NCBI GenBank assembly: GCA_016861025.1
Contig: BOKO01000002.1
Location: 372,001 to 436,000 of the forward strand
Origin: Chloroflexota bacterium
Lineage (GTDB): Bacteria > Chloroflexota > Anaerolineae > Caldilineales > Caldilineaceae
Length of the DNA: 64,000 nucleotides
Direction of reading: 5' to 3'
Part shown: positions 1-17,025 of the stretch, in pieces
How positions within the stretch are numbered: position 1 is the first letter of the stretch
How the letters are laid out: every line of letters begins with the position of its first letter
Made by a program: the position numbers and the translations under genes
Notes under the pieces: generated by a model
Seen by the model: the letters and a program-made list of their open reading frames with translations, nothing else
Database searches by the model: none
Told to the model about the DNA's origin: nothing

Positions 1-447
1 CTTGACGCCGCGGTCGATGGCTTCAGTGGAGGCGGAGAGCACTTCCACCACCAGATCGGGCGCCGGGAAGCGCATTTGGTCAGCATGAAAAGTCGCCGCC
101 GTTTCGGCGTTGAAAAAACAGATGTCCGGCTCGTAGTCGTTGCGGGTAAGCGAGACCATCACTTTCTCGAAGCCGACCCAGCCGAGATTGTTCGTAGTCG
201 CATGGATGTCGAGCAAAATGAGTAACCTGCCGACAATTCTTGTATGCTTGAATTTTGCTGGCGATTGCACGATCTTTTCTCCATTGATGAATTCGGCTTT
301 TTCCGATTCAAGAATGGTGTCGATGAAGTGGGCGCGGCGTTGCGCCTCATCGTCGAGCAGGTCATGGAGACGTTGCACCACGATCGGCAGGCGCGGGGAG
401 TTGATCAATTGTTCCAGCAGCGGTGCATCGAGTTGGGAAACGGTCAC
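1..447 (-). CDS. Uma2 family (DUF820) restriction-endonuclease-like protein, C-terminus beyond window
   Basis: The reading frame runs on the minus strand from a GTG at 447 out of the left edge, so 149 residues of the N-terminal part are visible. An AGGAG ribosome-binding site at 456-460 sits 8 nt before the GTG and decides the start. The visible protein has the Uma2/DUF820 pattern: an N-terminal helical part, a strand-rich core, a YEPDICFF motif near residue 110 and PDLVVEVLSAST near residue 130. These supply the acidic residues of a PD-(D/E)xK nuclease fold. The family is usually about 190 residues, so most of the domain is here. Its biological role is not established; members are numerous in Chloroflexota and Cyanobacteria. 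Family assignment is fairly sure, function is not. Confidence 0.75.
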   Translation of the reverse strand, partial: MTVSQLDAPLLEQLINSPRLPIVVQRLHDLLDDEAQRRAHFIDTILESEKAEFINGEKIVQSPAKFKHTRIVGRLLILLDIHATTNNLGWVGFEKVMVSLTRNDYEPDICFFNAETAATFHADQMRFPAPDLVVEVLSASTEAIDRGVK

Positions 448-497
448 GGTATTTACTCCTTTCCGGCTCGATTGTACCAGACAGATTACCTGAAAAC

Positions 498-530
498 AAT
501 GCACCCGACGCGTCATGCGCCGGGTGCATT
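498..530. terminator. Bidirectional intrinsic terminator between clpC and the Uma2 gene
   Basis: A hairpin with a 13-bp stem (one A-C mismatch) and a 5-base loop spans 499-529, with short T runs on both sides in the respective directions (TTTT at 529-532 on the plus strand, TTTT at 493-496 on the minus strand). It lies about 60 nt after the clpC stop and is best read as the clpC terminator. Confidence 0.7.
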
Positions 531-588
531 TTCTGTCATAAATTGTCGATGCGCCTGGCGAGCAGCCAGCTCACGCGCTCAATGACTG

Positions 589-3111
<2,523 letters not shown>

Positions 3112-3420
3112 AAATCTTCCCTTGTGCAACAATTACAGCCGGTCATTTCCGACAACATGATTGTAGCAGAATGGCAGAGTTGTCGGCGGTAAGTGCTGTT
3201 CCCCTTCGCCGCATGTCGCCGTATTCTGACTACTGCGCCTGTCGAACAATCGTAGTCGATAGATCAGATCTGCGGGTCACACTTCTCATTGTAACGATGC
3301 GCTTTGCTCTTTGTCAATTCGCTTTTTGGGCATTCCACATCTACCCATTCTGTCAGCTCGATCATGTCTCTACTCTTGCAACGCACGCCAGCCGGTTTTT
3401 GTGCCATCGTGAAAAAGAGT
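3112..3420. other. Intergenic region upstream of clpC
   Basis: About 300 bases between the clpC start and the S1-gene terminator. It must hold the clpC promoter. A possible minus-strand -10 (TACAAT, 3160-3165) is the only element I can point to, without a convincing -35. No ORF with coding character and no structured RNA were recognised. Confidence 0.4.
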
Positions 3421-3456
3421 GGAAAAAAAGATACGGGCACGAATTTCGTGCCCGTA
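3421..3456 (-). terminator. rpsA: Rho-independent terminator of the S1 protein gene
   Basis: A perfect 11-bp GC-rich stem (3432-3442 with 3446-3456) and a 3-base loop are followed, in the minus direction, by a run of seven T (3423-3429). It lies 35 nt after the S1 gene stop codon. Confidence 0.9.
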
Positions 3457-3491
3457 AACCTGTTCCTGCATCAGTTAAAGCCCGTTAGCGG

Positions 3492-4751
3492 TCAGACCGG
3501 TTCCGCCACCGCAACCGCTTCGTCGGAGTGCTCCTCGACAGTTTCGGCTGATGGCGTTGGCGTGCTTATCGCCGCGCTTGGTGCAATCTGCCAGTCGATC
3601 TCCGGTTCCGGCAGCGCCTGTTTCAGGCTCAACCCCAGCCGGCGCTTGTCGCTTTCGATGCGAATGATGCGAAGGTCGTATACATCGCCCTCGGCGACGA
3701 CTTCCTTCGGATGTGCAACGCGGCGCTCGGATAGCTCGCTGATGTGGATCAGCCCTTCGATGCCTGTGTCCACCAGACGGGCGAAGGCGCCGAAATTGAC
3801 CAGCTTGGTGATGCGGCCTTTGACAATCTGCCCGATTTGATAGGTGTTGTCGATGATCTCCCACGGCTGTGGCGTCAGACGACGCAGACTCAAACCGATC
3901 CGGCGTCGATCGGCGTCAACGCTGAGAATCTGCACTTTGATGCGTTCGCCCACCTTGACCACTTCGTTGGGGTGGGTGACGCGATTCCAGCTCAGTTCGC
4001 TCAGATGGATCAGACCGTCAGCTCCGCCAAGATCGACAAAGGCGCCAAAATCGGCGATGCTGCTGATGACGCCTTCCATCACCAGCCCCTCGTGCAAGGA
4101 GCTGAGCAGCTGGTCTTTTTGCTGGCGGCGCCACTCGCGCATGGCAAGTCGTTCGGAGAGGATCAGGCGGTTGCGTTTGCGATCGATGTCGATCACCTTG
4201 AGCTTCAGGGTGTCGCCCATCAATGATGCATAGCGAGCGTCATTCTCTTCTTCGGAGTTTCCCTGAGGCGCGCTGGTCAGCTGGCTGGCGGGCACGAAGC
4301 CGCGCACCTGACCCAGTCGCACGATCACACCACCGCGATTGTAGGAATCGACCGGGCACTCGAAGATGTCCTGGCTCTGCATCAACGCTTCGGCGCGCTC
4401 CCAGTCCTTTTCCGCCAACGCACGGCTGATGCTCAACTGGACATTGCCATCGCGGTCTTCGCGGATGACGAAGACTGGCACCTCATCGCCCACTCGCAAA
4501 GTAGCCAGCGTATCGCCGATGCGCTCATATTCCCGGCCGGAGACGACGCCTTCGGATTTGAAGCCGATGTCCACCAGAATTTCATTAGGACGCTTATCGA
4601 CAACTCTGCCCGTGCGAATCTCGCCGGTCACCGGCTCCTGCAGTGAGCGATCGATCTCTTCCAACAAGGCTGCCATCGGGTGGTTTTGATAATCAATGCC
4701 ACCGTTCAGCCAGCTTTGTCCACCAGTCGCCATTGCTCGAACTTCATTCAT
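3492..4751 (-). CDS. rpsA: 30S ribosomal protein S1-like, four S1 RNA-binding domains
   Basis: This 419-residue protein is built of four S1 (OB-fold) domains. The first two are more divergent (GRVVDKRPNEILVDIGFKSEG near residue 46 begins domain 1). The last two are classical, each with an FGAFV/FGAFA core, GLIHLSELS or GLIHISELS, a basic VTHPNEVV/VAHPKEVV turn and the closing RRIGLSLR/RRLGLSLK. The architecture is that of short S1 proteins in Firmicutes and Chloroflexota rather than the six-domain enterobacterial form. Such proteins help mRNA binding at the ribosome. The start is the ATG at 4751, with GGAGG 12 nt upstream; an in-frame ATG six codons later (4733) is possible. It is monocistronic, with its own terminator. 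Confidence 0.92.
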   Translation of the reverse strand: MNEVRAMATGGQSWLNGGIDYQNHPMAALLEEIDRSLQEPVTGEIRTGRVVDKRPNEILVDIGFKSEGVVSGREYERIGDTLATLRVGDEVPVFVIREDRDGNVQLSISRALAEKDWERAEALMQSQDIFECPVDSYNRGGVIVRLGQVRGFVPASQLTSAPQGNSEEENDARYASLMGDTLKLKVIDIDRKRNRLILSERLAMREWRRQQKDQLLSSLHEGLVMEGVISSIADFGAFVDLGGADGLIHLSELSWNRVTHPNEVVKVGERIKVQILSVDADRRRIGLSLRRLTPQPWEIIDNTYQIGQIVKGRITKLVNFGAFARLVDTGIEGLIHISELSERRVAHPKEVVAEGDVYDLRIIRIESDKRRLGLSLKQALPEPEIDWQIAPSAAISTPTPSAETVEEHSDEAVAVAEPV

Positions 4752-4874
4752 ACAACCTAGAATCCTCCGAAAACCAATTATTTCCTATCACCCGATCGGT
4801 GATGAATCCACACTTGCATCGATAACCCAATTGCTGCGCAGATGCAGCCAACGCCACGCGCTGCGGACGGGTCG

Positions 4875-5258
4875 TCATTCGCCCAGGAAGACGATCATCT
4901 CGATCTCAACCAGTCCATTCTTAGGCAGCGCTGCCACCTGCACAGTGCTGCGCGCCGGCGGTTCGTGGCCGAAGACCTCGCCATAGACCCGGTTGACGAC
5001 GGCAAAGTCCGCCATATCAGCCAGGAAAATCGTCGTCTTGACGACGTTGGCAACTGTTGCGCCAGCCTCGGCAAGCACAGCCTGCATATTGGCAAGCGCC
5101 TGTTGCGTCTGCGCCTCGATTCCCTCGCGCAACTCACCGCTGGTCGGGTCTAACCCAAGCTGCCCGGATGCGAACAAAAATTGTCCAGCGCGAATCGCCT
5201 GCGAATACGGTCCGATGGCGGCAGGCGCGTTCGGTGTACTGATAACTTGTCGGCTCAT
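4875..5258 (-). CDS. ridA: RidA family reactive-intermediate deaminase
   Basis: A 127-residue protein of exactly RidA/YjgF length. The N-terminal PNAPAAIGPYSQAI segment, ASGQLGLDPTSGEL in the middle, and PPARSTVQVAALP near residue 107 with the conserved substrate-carboxylate-binding Arg all match the catalytic RidA subgroup. These homotrimeric enzymes hydrolyse reactive enamines and imines formed by PLP enzymes such as threonine dehydratase. It is transcribed on the minus strand, upstream of the S1 gene with a 123-nt gap, and probably has its own promoter in the AT-rich spacer 5259-5476, where I see no other feature. Confidence 0.93.
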   Translation of the reverse strand: MSRQVISTPNAPAAIGPYSQAIRAGQFLFASGQLGLDPTSGELREGIEAQTQQALANMQAVLAEAGATVANVVKTTIFLADMADFAVVNRVYGEVFGHEPPARSTVQVAALPKNGLVEIEMIVFLGE

Positions 5259-5476
5259 TGTCTTTCGTTCAATTCAAAACTCAGGATTTGCGCTGCTGTG
5301 GTGCACGAGGGAAAGACTGCCAACACCATTGTTGAAATCGAAAACACGATATGTTTTTTAACGCACGTCTCAATCAACCTGCAATTACCAACTCTCTCTG
5401 GGAATTTCGCTTATCGATTGTACTGTCGATCACTATTATCGTCAAAAATGAAGATAGACAAATTCTCGAAATATCT

Positions 5477-6502
<1,026 letters not shown>

Positions 6503-6550
6503 ATCCAGACTTTATAACCTGTATTCACGACATAAGTCGCTAACCAAATC

Positions 6551-6580
6551 ATTATACGCTTGCCTAAGTGCACGCTACAA
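6551..6580 (-). promoter_or_regulatory. mreB: Sigma70-type promoter of mreB
   Basis: On the minus strand, TTGTAG (6575-6580) and TATAAT (6551-6556) are separated by 18 bp. The -10 is a perfect consensus and lies about 50 nt before the mreB ATG, in an otherwise AT-rich spacer. Confidence 0.55.
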
Positions 6581-6676
6581 ATCACTCACCCATGTTGGGT
6601 CCACTAATGTCTGGGGTGGAGCGATGACCTGCGACAGGCGCCCCAACTGAATTGCATCCGTCCAGGTTGCGCCCAT

Positions 6677-6719
6677 AAAAAACGGGTTTCAAGCTGCTCT
6701 GTCTTGAAACCCGTTTTTT
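6677..6719. terminator. Strong terminator at the end of the ATP synthase operon
   Basis: A 17-bp inverted repeat (6677-6693 with 6703-6719) with a 9-base loop, A-rich on the left and ending in TTTTTT on the right, works in both directions. It lies 22 nt after the atpC stop codon and isolates the ATP synthase operon from mreB. Confidence 0.92.
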
Positions 6720-6741
6720 GGCATTGAGTTTGTGCAGTCGT

Positions 6742-7200
<459 letters not shown>

Positions 7201-7218
7201 GGAGATGACTCCCTTAAG

Positions 7219-8619
7219 CTAATTGCGCATGCGTTCGGCGTTCTCGACCGCCTCTTCAATGGTGCCGACCATGTAGAACGCCTGCTCCGGCAGATCGTCG
7301 TGCTTGCCGTCGAGAATCTCGCGGAAGCCGCGTACGGTGTCTTCGATCTTGACATAGCGCCCGTCGCGTCCGGTGAACTGGGCGGCGACGAACATGGGCT
7401 GCGTCAGGAAGCGTTGCATCTTGCGGGCGCGCGCCACAATCATCTTGTCGTCTTCGCTCAGCTCTTCAACGCCCAGAATGGCGATGATGTCCTGCAAATC
7501 CTTGTAGCGCTGGAGCGTCTGTTGCACCTGGCGGGCAACGTTGTAATGTTCCTCGCCCACGATCAACGGGTCGAGAATGCGGCTGGTTGAACCAAGCGGA
7601 TCAACCGCCGGGAAGAGACCCTGGTCAGCCAGCGAGCGCTGCAGCGTGATCGTAGCGTCGAGGTGGGCGAAGGTCGTCGCTGGCGCCGGGTCGGTGTAGT
7701 CGTCGGCGGGCACGTAGACTGCCTGCATCGACGTAATCGACCCTTTTTTGGTCGAAGTGATGCGCTCCTGCAGGTCGCCCATATCGGTGCCCAATGTCGG
7801 CGCGTAGCCGACGGCGCTGGGCAGGCGCCCCAACAGCGATGAGACTTCGGAGCCAGCCTGGACGAAGCGGAAGATGTTGTCTATGAAGAGCAACACGTCG
7901 CGCCCTTCATCGCGGAAATACTCCGCCATCGTCACGCCCGTCAAACCGACGCGTAGACGCGCGCCCGGCGGCTCGTTCATCTGGCCGAAGACCATCACCG
8001 TCGAGCTGATGACGCCCGACTCGATCATCTCGCGCATCAGGTCGTTGCCCTCACGGCTGCGTTCGCCTACGCCGGCAAAGACGGAGTAGCCGCTGTGAAA
8101 TTCGGCCACGTTGTGGATTAGCTCTTGAATCACCACCGTCTTGCCCACGCCTGCGCCGCCGAAAATGCCGGTCTTGCCGCCGCGTGTGAAGGGCGCAATC
8201 AAATCAATGACCTTGACGCCGGTCTCGAACATTTCCGCTTTGGTGCTCTGCTCGGCAAAAGGCGGCGCCGTGCGATGGATTGGGTAGGTGATGTCGGCGT
8301 TGACAGCGCCCTTGCCGTCAATCGGATTGCCTGTCACATTGAAAAGGCGTCCAAGTGTGGCGGGGCCAACAGGCACCTGGATCGGCGTCCCATCAGAGAC
8401 GGCCGTCATGCCGCGGCGAAGGCCATCGGTGCTGCCCATAGCGACGGCTCGCACGACACCGTTGCCAAGCTGTTGCTCGACTTCCAACACCAGCCTGGCG
8501 CCATCATCCATGGCGACCATGATTGCGTCATAGATTTCGGGCAGATCGCCTGATGGAAACACCACGTCGACGACAGGCCCAATTACACTTTGAATCGTGC
8601 CAACTAGTTGCTCAGGCAC
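7219..8619 (-). CDS. atpD: F1F0 ATP synthase beta subunit (catalytic)
   Basis: The beta subunit carries the catalytic nucleotide sites of F1. The 466-residue sequence has Walker A GGAGVGKTVV near residue 150, the catalytic-glutamate region GVGERSREGNDL near 182, Walker B VLLFIDNIFRF near 240 and the DELSEED-loop equivalent GVEELSEDDK near 385. Translation starts at a GTG (8619) preceded by AAGGAGG, 7-8 nt upstream. It lies 64 nt after atpG and 18 nt before atpC. Confidence 0.98.
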   Translation of the reverse strand: MPEQLVGTIQSVIGPVVDVVFPSGDLPEIYDAIMVAMDDGARLVLEVEQQLGNGVVRAVAMGSTDGLRRGMTAVSDGTPIQVPVGPATLGRLFNVTGNPIDGKGAVNADITYPIHRTAPPFAEQSTKAEMFETGVKVIDLIAPFTRGGKTGIFGGAGVGKTVVIQELIHNVAEFHSGYSVFAGVGERSREGNDLMREMIESGVISSTVMVFGQMNEPPGARLRVGLTGVTMAEYFRDEGRDVLLFIDNIFRFVQAGSEVSSLLGRLPSAVGYAPTLGTDMGDLQERITSTKKGSITSMQAVYVPADDYTDPAPATTFAHLDATITLQRSLADQGLFPAVDPLGSTSRILDPLIVGEEHYNVARQVQQTLQRYKDLQDIIAILGVEELSEDDKMIVARARKMQRFLTQPMFVAAQFTGRDGRYVKIEDTVRGFREILDGKHDDLPEQAFYMVGTIEEAVENAERMRN

Positions 8620-8683
8620 AGAGGACCTCCTTGAAATCGGTTCTCATTCTCATTTCGACATCTGCGTCGCAGCCAGGCAGCCG

Positions 8684-9631
<948 letters not shown>

Positions 9632-9661
9632 GGTAGTTTTCCCCGTTTCCTGTAGCGGCCG

Positions 9662-11179
<1,518 letters not shown>

Positions 11180-11196
11180 TGGGATCATTTCCTCCT

Positions 11197-11314
11197 GTAA
11201 CGTGTTGCGTGTCACTTACCGGTCATTGCGCAAGTGCATAATGCATGGTGCGCCATCGATTGCCTGCAAGCCGCCGCATGATCTGGTCACGCAACACTCG
11301 ACATGCAACACGTT
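11197..11314. repeat. AC-rich inverted repeat element in the atpH-atpA spacer
   Basis: The left arm AACGTGTTGCGTGTCA (11199-11214) is matched, inverted, by GTCACGCAACACTCG and ATGCAACACGTT at 11286-11314. The same words recur in spacers near 22761-22839 and 60719-60777. It could be a small non-autonomous repeat or a regulatory mRNA structure between two ATP synthase genes. Confidence 0.55.
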
Positions 11315-11316
11315 GT

Positions 11317-11847
11317 TTAGCGAACCACCGCAGCGATCGACTCGCGCAAAGCCGCCAGGCGCGTTGCCACCGAGTTGTCGATCAACCGGTCGCCCACGCG
11401 CACGCGCAGCCCACCCATCAGCGATGGATCGACGCTGAAGCTAAAGGTCAAACCCGCGCCATATTCATCGGTGAGGCGTTTGCGCAACTGTTCCTTCTCG
11501 CTCTCGGTCAGATCGATGGCGCTGGTAATCTCAGCTTTGATCGCTTCGCTGCGACCGGAGGCAATTTGCGCCACGCGGCCAGCGACATCGTCGACCAAGC
11601 CAGCATCACCTGCATCCACCATGACTTTGAGCAGGTTGACTATTTCAACCGGAGCGTCGGCAGGCAGCGCTTTTTCGAGAGCGGCCGCCTTGTCGGCGCT
11701 GCTCTTGCTGCTATCCGCAAGGAGCGCCGACAGCTTTTTGTCGGACAGCGCCTTTGACGCCTGGTCAAAAGCCTGTTGCCAGCGTTCCAATTGGGCCAGC
11801 CAAAGCGCCTGTGCGTAGCGGTTCACCCGCTCTTGCTTGCTGCTCAT
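11317..11847 (-). CDS. atpH: F1F0 ATP synthase delta subunit (OSCP)
   Basis: Delta caps F1 and joins it to the b-subunit stator. The 176-residue sequence has the helical N-terminal domain (VNRYAQALWLAQLERWQQAF) and the C-terminal signature region SFSVDPSLMGGLRVRVGDRLIDNSV near residue 135, followed by TRLAALRESI. Its ATG overlaps the end of atpF by 4 nt (ATGA-type junction), implying coupled translation. A ribosome-binding site (GGGGAGCAAGGG) lies inside the end of atpF. Confidence 0.95.
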   Translation of the reverse strand: MSSKQERVNRYAQALWLAQLERWQQAFDQASKALSDKKLSALLADSSKSSADKAAALEKALPADAPVEIVNLLKVMVDAGDAGLVDDVAGRVAQIASGRSEAIKAEITSAIDLTESEKEQLRKRLTDEYGAGLTFSFSVDPSLMGGLRVRVGDRLIDNSVATRLAALRESIAAVVR

Positions 11848-12344
11848 TTGCCCTTGCTCCCCGATTCAGCCAGAAATTCGGCGACAAAACGCTGTTGTTC
11901 CGCCTTGTTCGCCAGCTCGCGTCCGAGCAGTTTTTCGGTCGCCATGATTGCCAGGTCGGCGATCTGTTTGTTGGCGTCCGCCAGCGCCAGTTCAACCTGC
12001 TTGGCGGCGTCGGCTTGCGCCTTCATGCGAATTTCTGTTGCTTCCTGCTCGGCGCGCCCACGTACATCCTGGGCGATCTTCTCGGCGTCGCGCGTGGCCT
12101 GGGCGCGAATCTCCTGCGCTTCCCGTCGAGCCTGTTCCAGCACTTTGGCTTTTTCCTGCTCGGCTTCACGCGCTGCGGCGCTAACGCGTTCGGCGTCTTT
12201 CATGCTTTGCGCAATGCGCTCTTTGCGTGCGTTGAGCATGTTCAACACCGGTTTGTATAGGAACATGCGCAGCAGCACAATCAACAGAAGAAAGTTGACA
12301 ATCTGCGCAAGCAGTAGTGACCATTCAATTCCAAGTGCGTCCAC
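11844..12344 (-). CDS. atpF: F1F0 ATP synthase b subunit
   Basis: Subunit b is the peripheral stalk. It has one N-terminal membrane helix (SLLLAQIVNFLLLIVLLRMFLY, about residues 9-30) and a long charged coiled coil rich in AREAEQEKAKVLEQARREA-type heptads, ending near residue 166. Translation starts at a GTG (12344) preceded by AGGAGG at 7 nt. It is 66 nt downstream of atpE and overlaps atpH by 4 nt. Only one b gene is present, with no b' paralogue. Confidence 0.96.
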   Translation of the reverse strand: MDALGIEWSLLLAQIVNFLLLIVLLRMFLYKPVLNMLNARKERIAQSMKDAERVSAAAREAEQEKAKVLEQARREAQEIRAQATRDAEKIAQDVRGRAEQEATEIRMKAQADAAKQVELALADANKQIADLAIMATEKLLGRELANKAEQQRFVAEFLAESGSKGK

Positions 12345-12410
12345 GAATTTGCCTCCTTCTTCAACCTGCGATCACCTCGGTTGAGGTTCTGCAATCGCTG
12401 GCGCCTGGAT

Positions 12411-12638
12411 TTAGACGAATTTGAGCAGCAGCGCGATCACCAGAGCGAAAATACCGATCGACTCGGCGAAAGCAATCGCCAAAATCATGTTCGTCTGGAC
12501 GGTGCCGGCAGCTTCTGGATTGCGCCCCATGGCTTCCATCGCTTTGGAACCGATCAGACCAATACCAATGCCAGGCCCAATCGCGCCCAGACCCATGGCC
12601 AGCGCAGCGCCAAGCTGTTTCATCGCATCGACATCCAT
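12411..12638 (-). CDS. atpE: F1F0 ATP synthase c subunit (proteolipid)
   Basis: A 75-residue hairpin of two membrane helices that builds the rotor ring. The first helix holds the GxGxGxG-like GLGAIGPGIGIGLIG, the polar loop is GRNPEAAG, and the second helix carries the ion-binding carboxylate Glu59 (AIAFAESIGIFALV). Sodium-type rings have a Gln at the position taken here by Ile26 and a Tyr at the position taken by Phe64. Only Ser60 of that set is kept, so proton coupling is more likely. Starts at ATG 12638 with AAAGGAG upstream. High-copy translation is typical for this gene. Confidence 0.96.
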   Translation of the reverse strand: MDVDAMKQLGAALAMGLGAIGPGIGIGLIGSKAMEAMGRNPEAAGTVQTNMILAIAFAESIGIFALVIALLLKFV

Positions 12639-12696
12639 TTTTCAATCTCCTTTTGTGAATGAGATAAGGGTACCAAATTCCAAAATCGCTAATCTA

Positions 12697-13707
12697 TCAA
12701 TGATGTTCGTCATGGCTGCCATGGCTGATGGTGGACATCTGGAAGAAGACCAGCGCCAACATCATGAAGACCAGCGCCTGCACAAAACCGACGAACACTT
12801 CCAACACATAGAAAGGCACCGGCAGGAGGAATGCGATCAAGAATGTCATCGTGAACAGAATGATCTCGCCGGCGAAGATGTTGCCAAATAGACGAAAGCC
12901 AAAGGCGAGCACGCGAGAGAACTCGGAGATCAACTCCAGGATGCCGACAAAGCCGTTGATGCCCTTCATAAAGCCGTTCGGTCCGCTGAAGTTGAAGAAC
13001 TTGCGGAAATAGCTGCCGCCCAGATGACGCACACCCCAAATCTGCACCATGACCATCGTGGAGATCGCCAGTGCAAAGGTCATGTTGAGGTCGGCGCTAG
13101 GGGCGCGAAAGAGAGGGATGAACTTGCCCTTCTCACTCACAGCCGCAGCCGGCGCCGCCTGTACGCTTTCTGGCGCTGCCAGGATGATGCTGCCGCCAGC
13201 CATCGCCAACTGATTGTCGCTCAGGTATGCGTGGCTGTCTTCGCCATGTTTCTCTTCTGCCGGATAGGGGTGATAGAAGCCGATGCTGCCGACGCCGGGA
13301 ATCAACCCCGACCAGTTGCTGATGATGACGAATAGGAAGATTGTCACCACCCAGGGGAAGAACTTGCCAGCATTCTTACCGGCGACGCTCTCCGCCAAAC
13401 CGTAAAGCGCCTCGATGATCGCTTCCATGAAATTCTGCAAGCCGCCAGGAACTTCCTTGAGGCTAAAGCGTGTGGCAAGCGCCAGCAGCAGCAGGATAAT
13501 ATCAACGATGATGGTTGTCAGAACGGAGTTGGTGAACCATTTGGGGCCGGTCGAGAAAATCGGTTCACCAGAGAGGGCGACATGTGGCGGGGGCACCGGT
13601 GCAATGAAGTTAATCAGGATGCTGGCGGCAAACAGACCGACGATCACGCTCGTCCAGATTTTTCTCTGTTTGGTGCCCCACAAAAAATCAACAATCTTCT
13701 TACCCAT
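12697..13707 (-). CDS. atpB: F1F0 ATP synthase a subunit
   Basis: Subunit a forms the ion half-channels against the c ring. The essential arginine lies in LAFGFRLFGNIFAGE near residue 265, in the long C-terminal helix pair. At 336 residues it is longer than the E. coli protein. The excess is a hydrophilic, Ala/Glu-rich loop at about residues 140-205, including a PAEEKHGEDSHAYLS segment, predicted to face outward. It ends in a His-rich tail (SHGSHDEHH). It starts at ATG 13707 with GAAGGAG upstream and is followed by atpE after 58 nt. Confidence 0.96.
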   Translation of the reverse strand: MGKKIVDFLWGTKQRKIWTSVIVGLFAASILINFIAPVPPPHVALSGEPIFSTGPKWFTNSVLTTIIVDIILLLLALATRFSLKEVPGGLQNFMEAIIEALYGLAESVAGKNAGKFFPWVVTIFLFVIISNWSGLIPGVGSIGFYHPYPAEEKHGEDSHAYLSDNQLAMAGGSIILAAPESVQAAPAAAVSEKGKFIPLFRAPSADLNMTFALAISTMVMVQIWGVRHLGGSYFRKFFNFSGPNGFMKGINGFVGILELISEFSRVLAFGFRLFGNIFAGEIILFTMTFLIAFLLPVPFYVLEVFVGFVQALVFMMLALVFFQMSTISHGSHDEHH

Positions 13708-13766
13708 GGTGCAAAACGCTCCTTCGGTAATAAGTTATGCACCGGCAAGCAACCGGCATAACGTAA

Positions 13767-14114
13767 TCAATTTGTGGCATCCGGCGCGCCGTTGCCGTCA
13801 GTATTGGTTGCGACTGCGTCGTCGGTTTTCTGTTCTGGCGGAGCAACCTGTTCGATGATGCGGTCTAGCTCAAGCAGAGCAGTCCGTATCACGACGAAGG
13901 TCGCCACCGGAATACAGATGACGGCCGTCACCATTGTCAAGAATGGTGAAGTCGTCAGCCACCGATCGAGCAACAATGCGAAAAGGACGGGCAAGACAAG
14001 CGTCACTAACAAACGAATTCCCAAACGCCGCCAGTCGATGTGGGTGGTCGGCGTTTGGGTTTGCATCTGTTCTCGCTGCAGCCCCGACTCCCTATCTCCC
14101 GTTTGCTGATTCAC
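13767..14114 (-). CDS. AtpI/AtpZ-like small membrane protein leading the ATP synthase operon
   Basis: This 115-residue protein has a polar N-terminus, two membrane helices (about residues 32-48 LGIRLLVTLVLPVLFALLL and 54-76) and an acidic, disordered C-terminal tail. Size, topology and position just before atpB fit the AtpI/AtpZ group, which assists c-ring assembly or Mg2+ supply to the enzyme. Sequence motifs of the family are weak, so the call rests mainly on context. The start is a GTG at 14114; an ATG at 14066 would shorten it by 16 residues. It is the first gene after the promoter at 14216-14245. Confidence 0.7.
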   Translation of the reverse strand: MNQQTGDRESGLQREQMQTQTPTTHIDWRRLGIRLLVTLVLPVLFALLLDRWLTTSPFLTMVTAVICIPVATFVVIRTALLELDRIIEQVAPPEQKTDDAVATNTDGNGAPDATN

Positions 14115-14215
14115 GCCTGGCTTCAGTCTACTTCATCCACACAAAACGCGTGAATTTGCAACAGCAATAGTGTTTGTGAGGAGTGTACGCTGTATCCGCC
14201 TCTCAATTTGCGCCG

Positions 14216-14245
14216 ATTATAGCAAGTGATATTTTCTTAACGCAA
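14216..14245 (-). promoter_or_regulatory. Sigma70-type promoter of the ATP synthase operon
   Basis: On the minus strand TTGCGT (14240-14245) and a perfect TATAAT (14216-14221) are spaced by 18 bp, about 100 nt before the first operon gene. The spacer is AT-rich against its surroundings. Confidence 0.65.
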
Positions 14246-14284
14246 ATCTTTACATGCGCTTTGACCATTTGGCATCCGCACAGT

Positions 14285-16864
<2,580 letters not shown>

Positions 16865-17025
16865 TTTGATTTCCTTTCCAGACTTTATGAGTTGAAGCGT
16901 TTTGACAAAACGCCGATTGAGCAAGCGCAGTTATCCTTTTGAGTAATGATACCATAGTGCGTTGGGAACTGTGGGCGACAAGCATAAGTCACCCACAAAC
17001 AAGGTTGGCAACGAAGGAGTAGATC

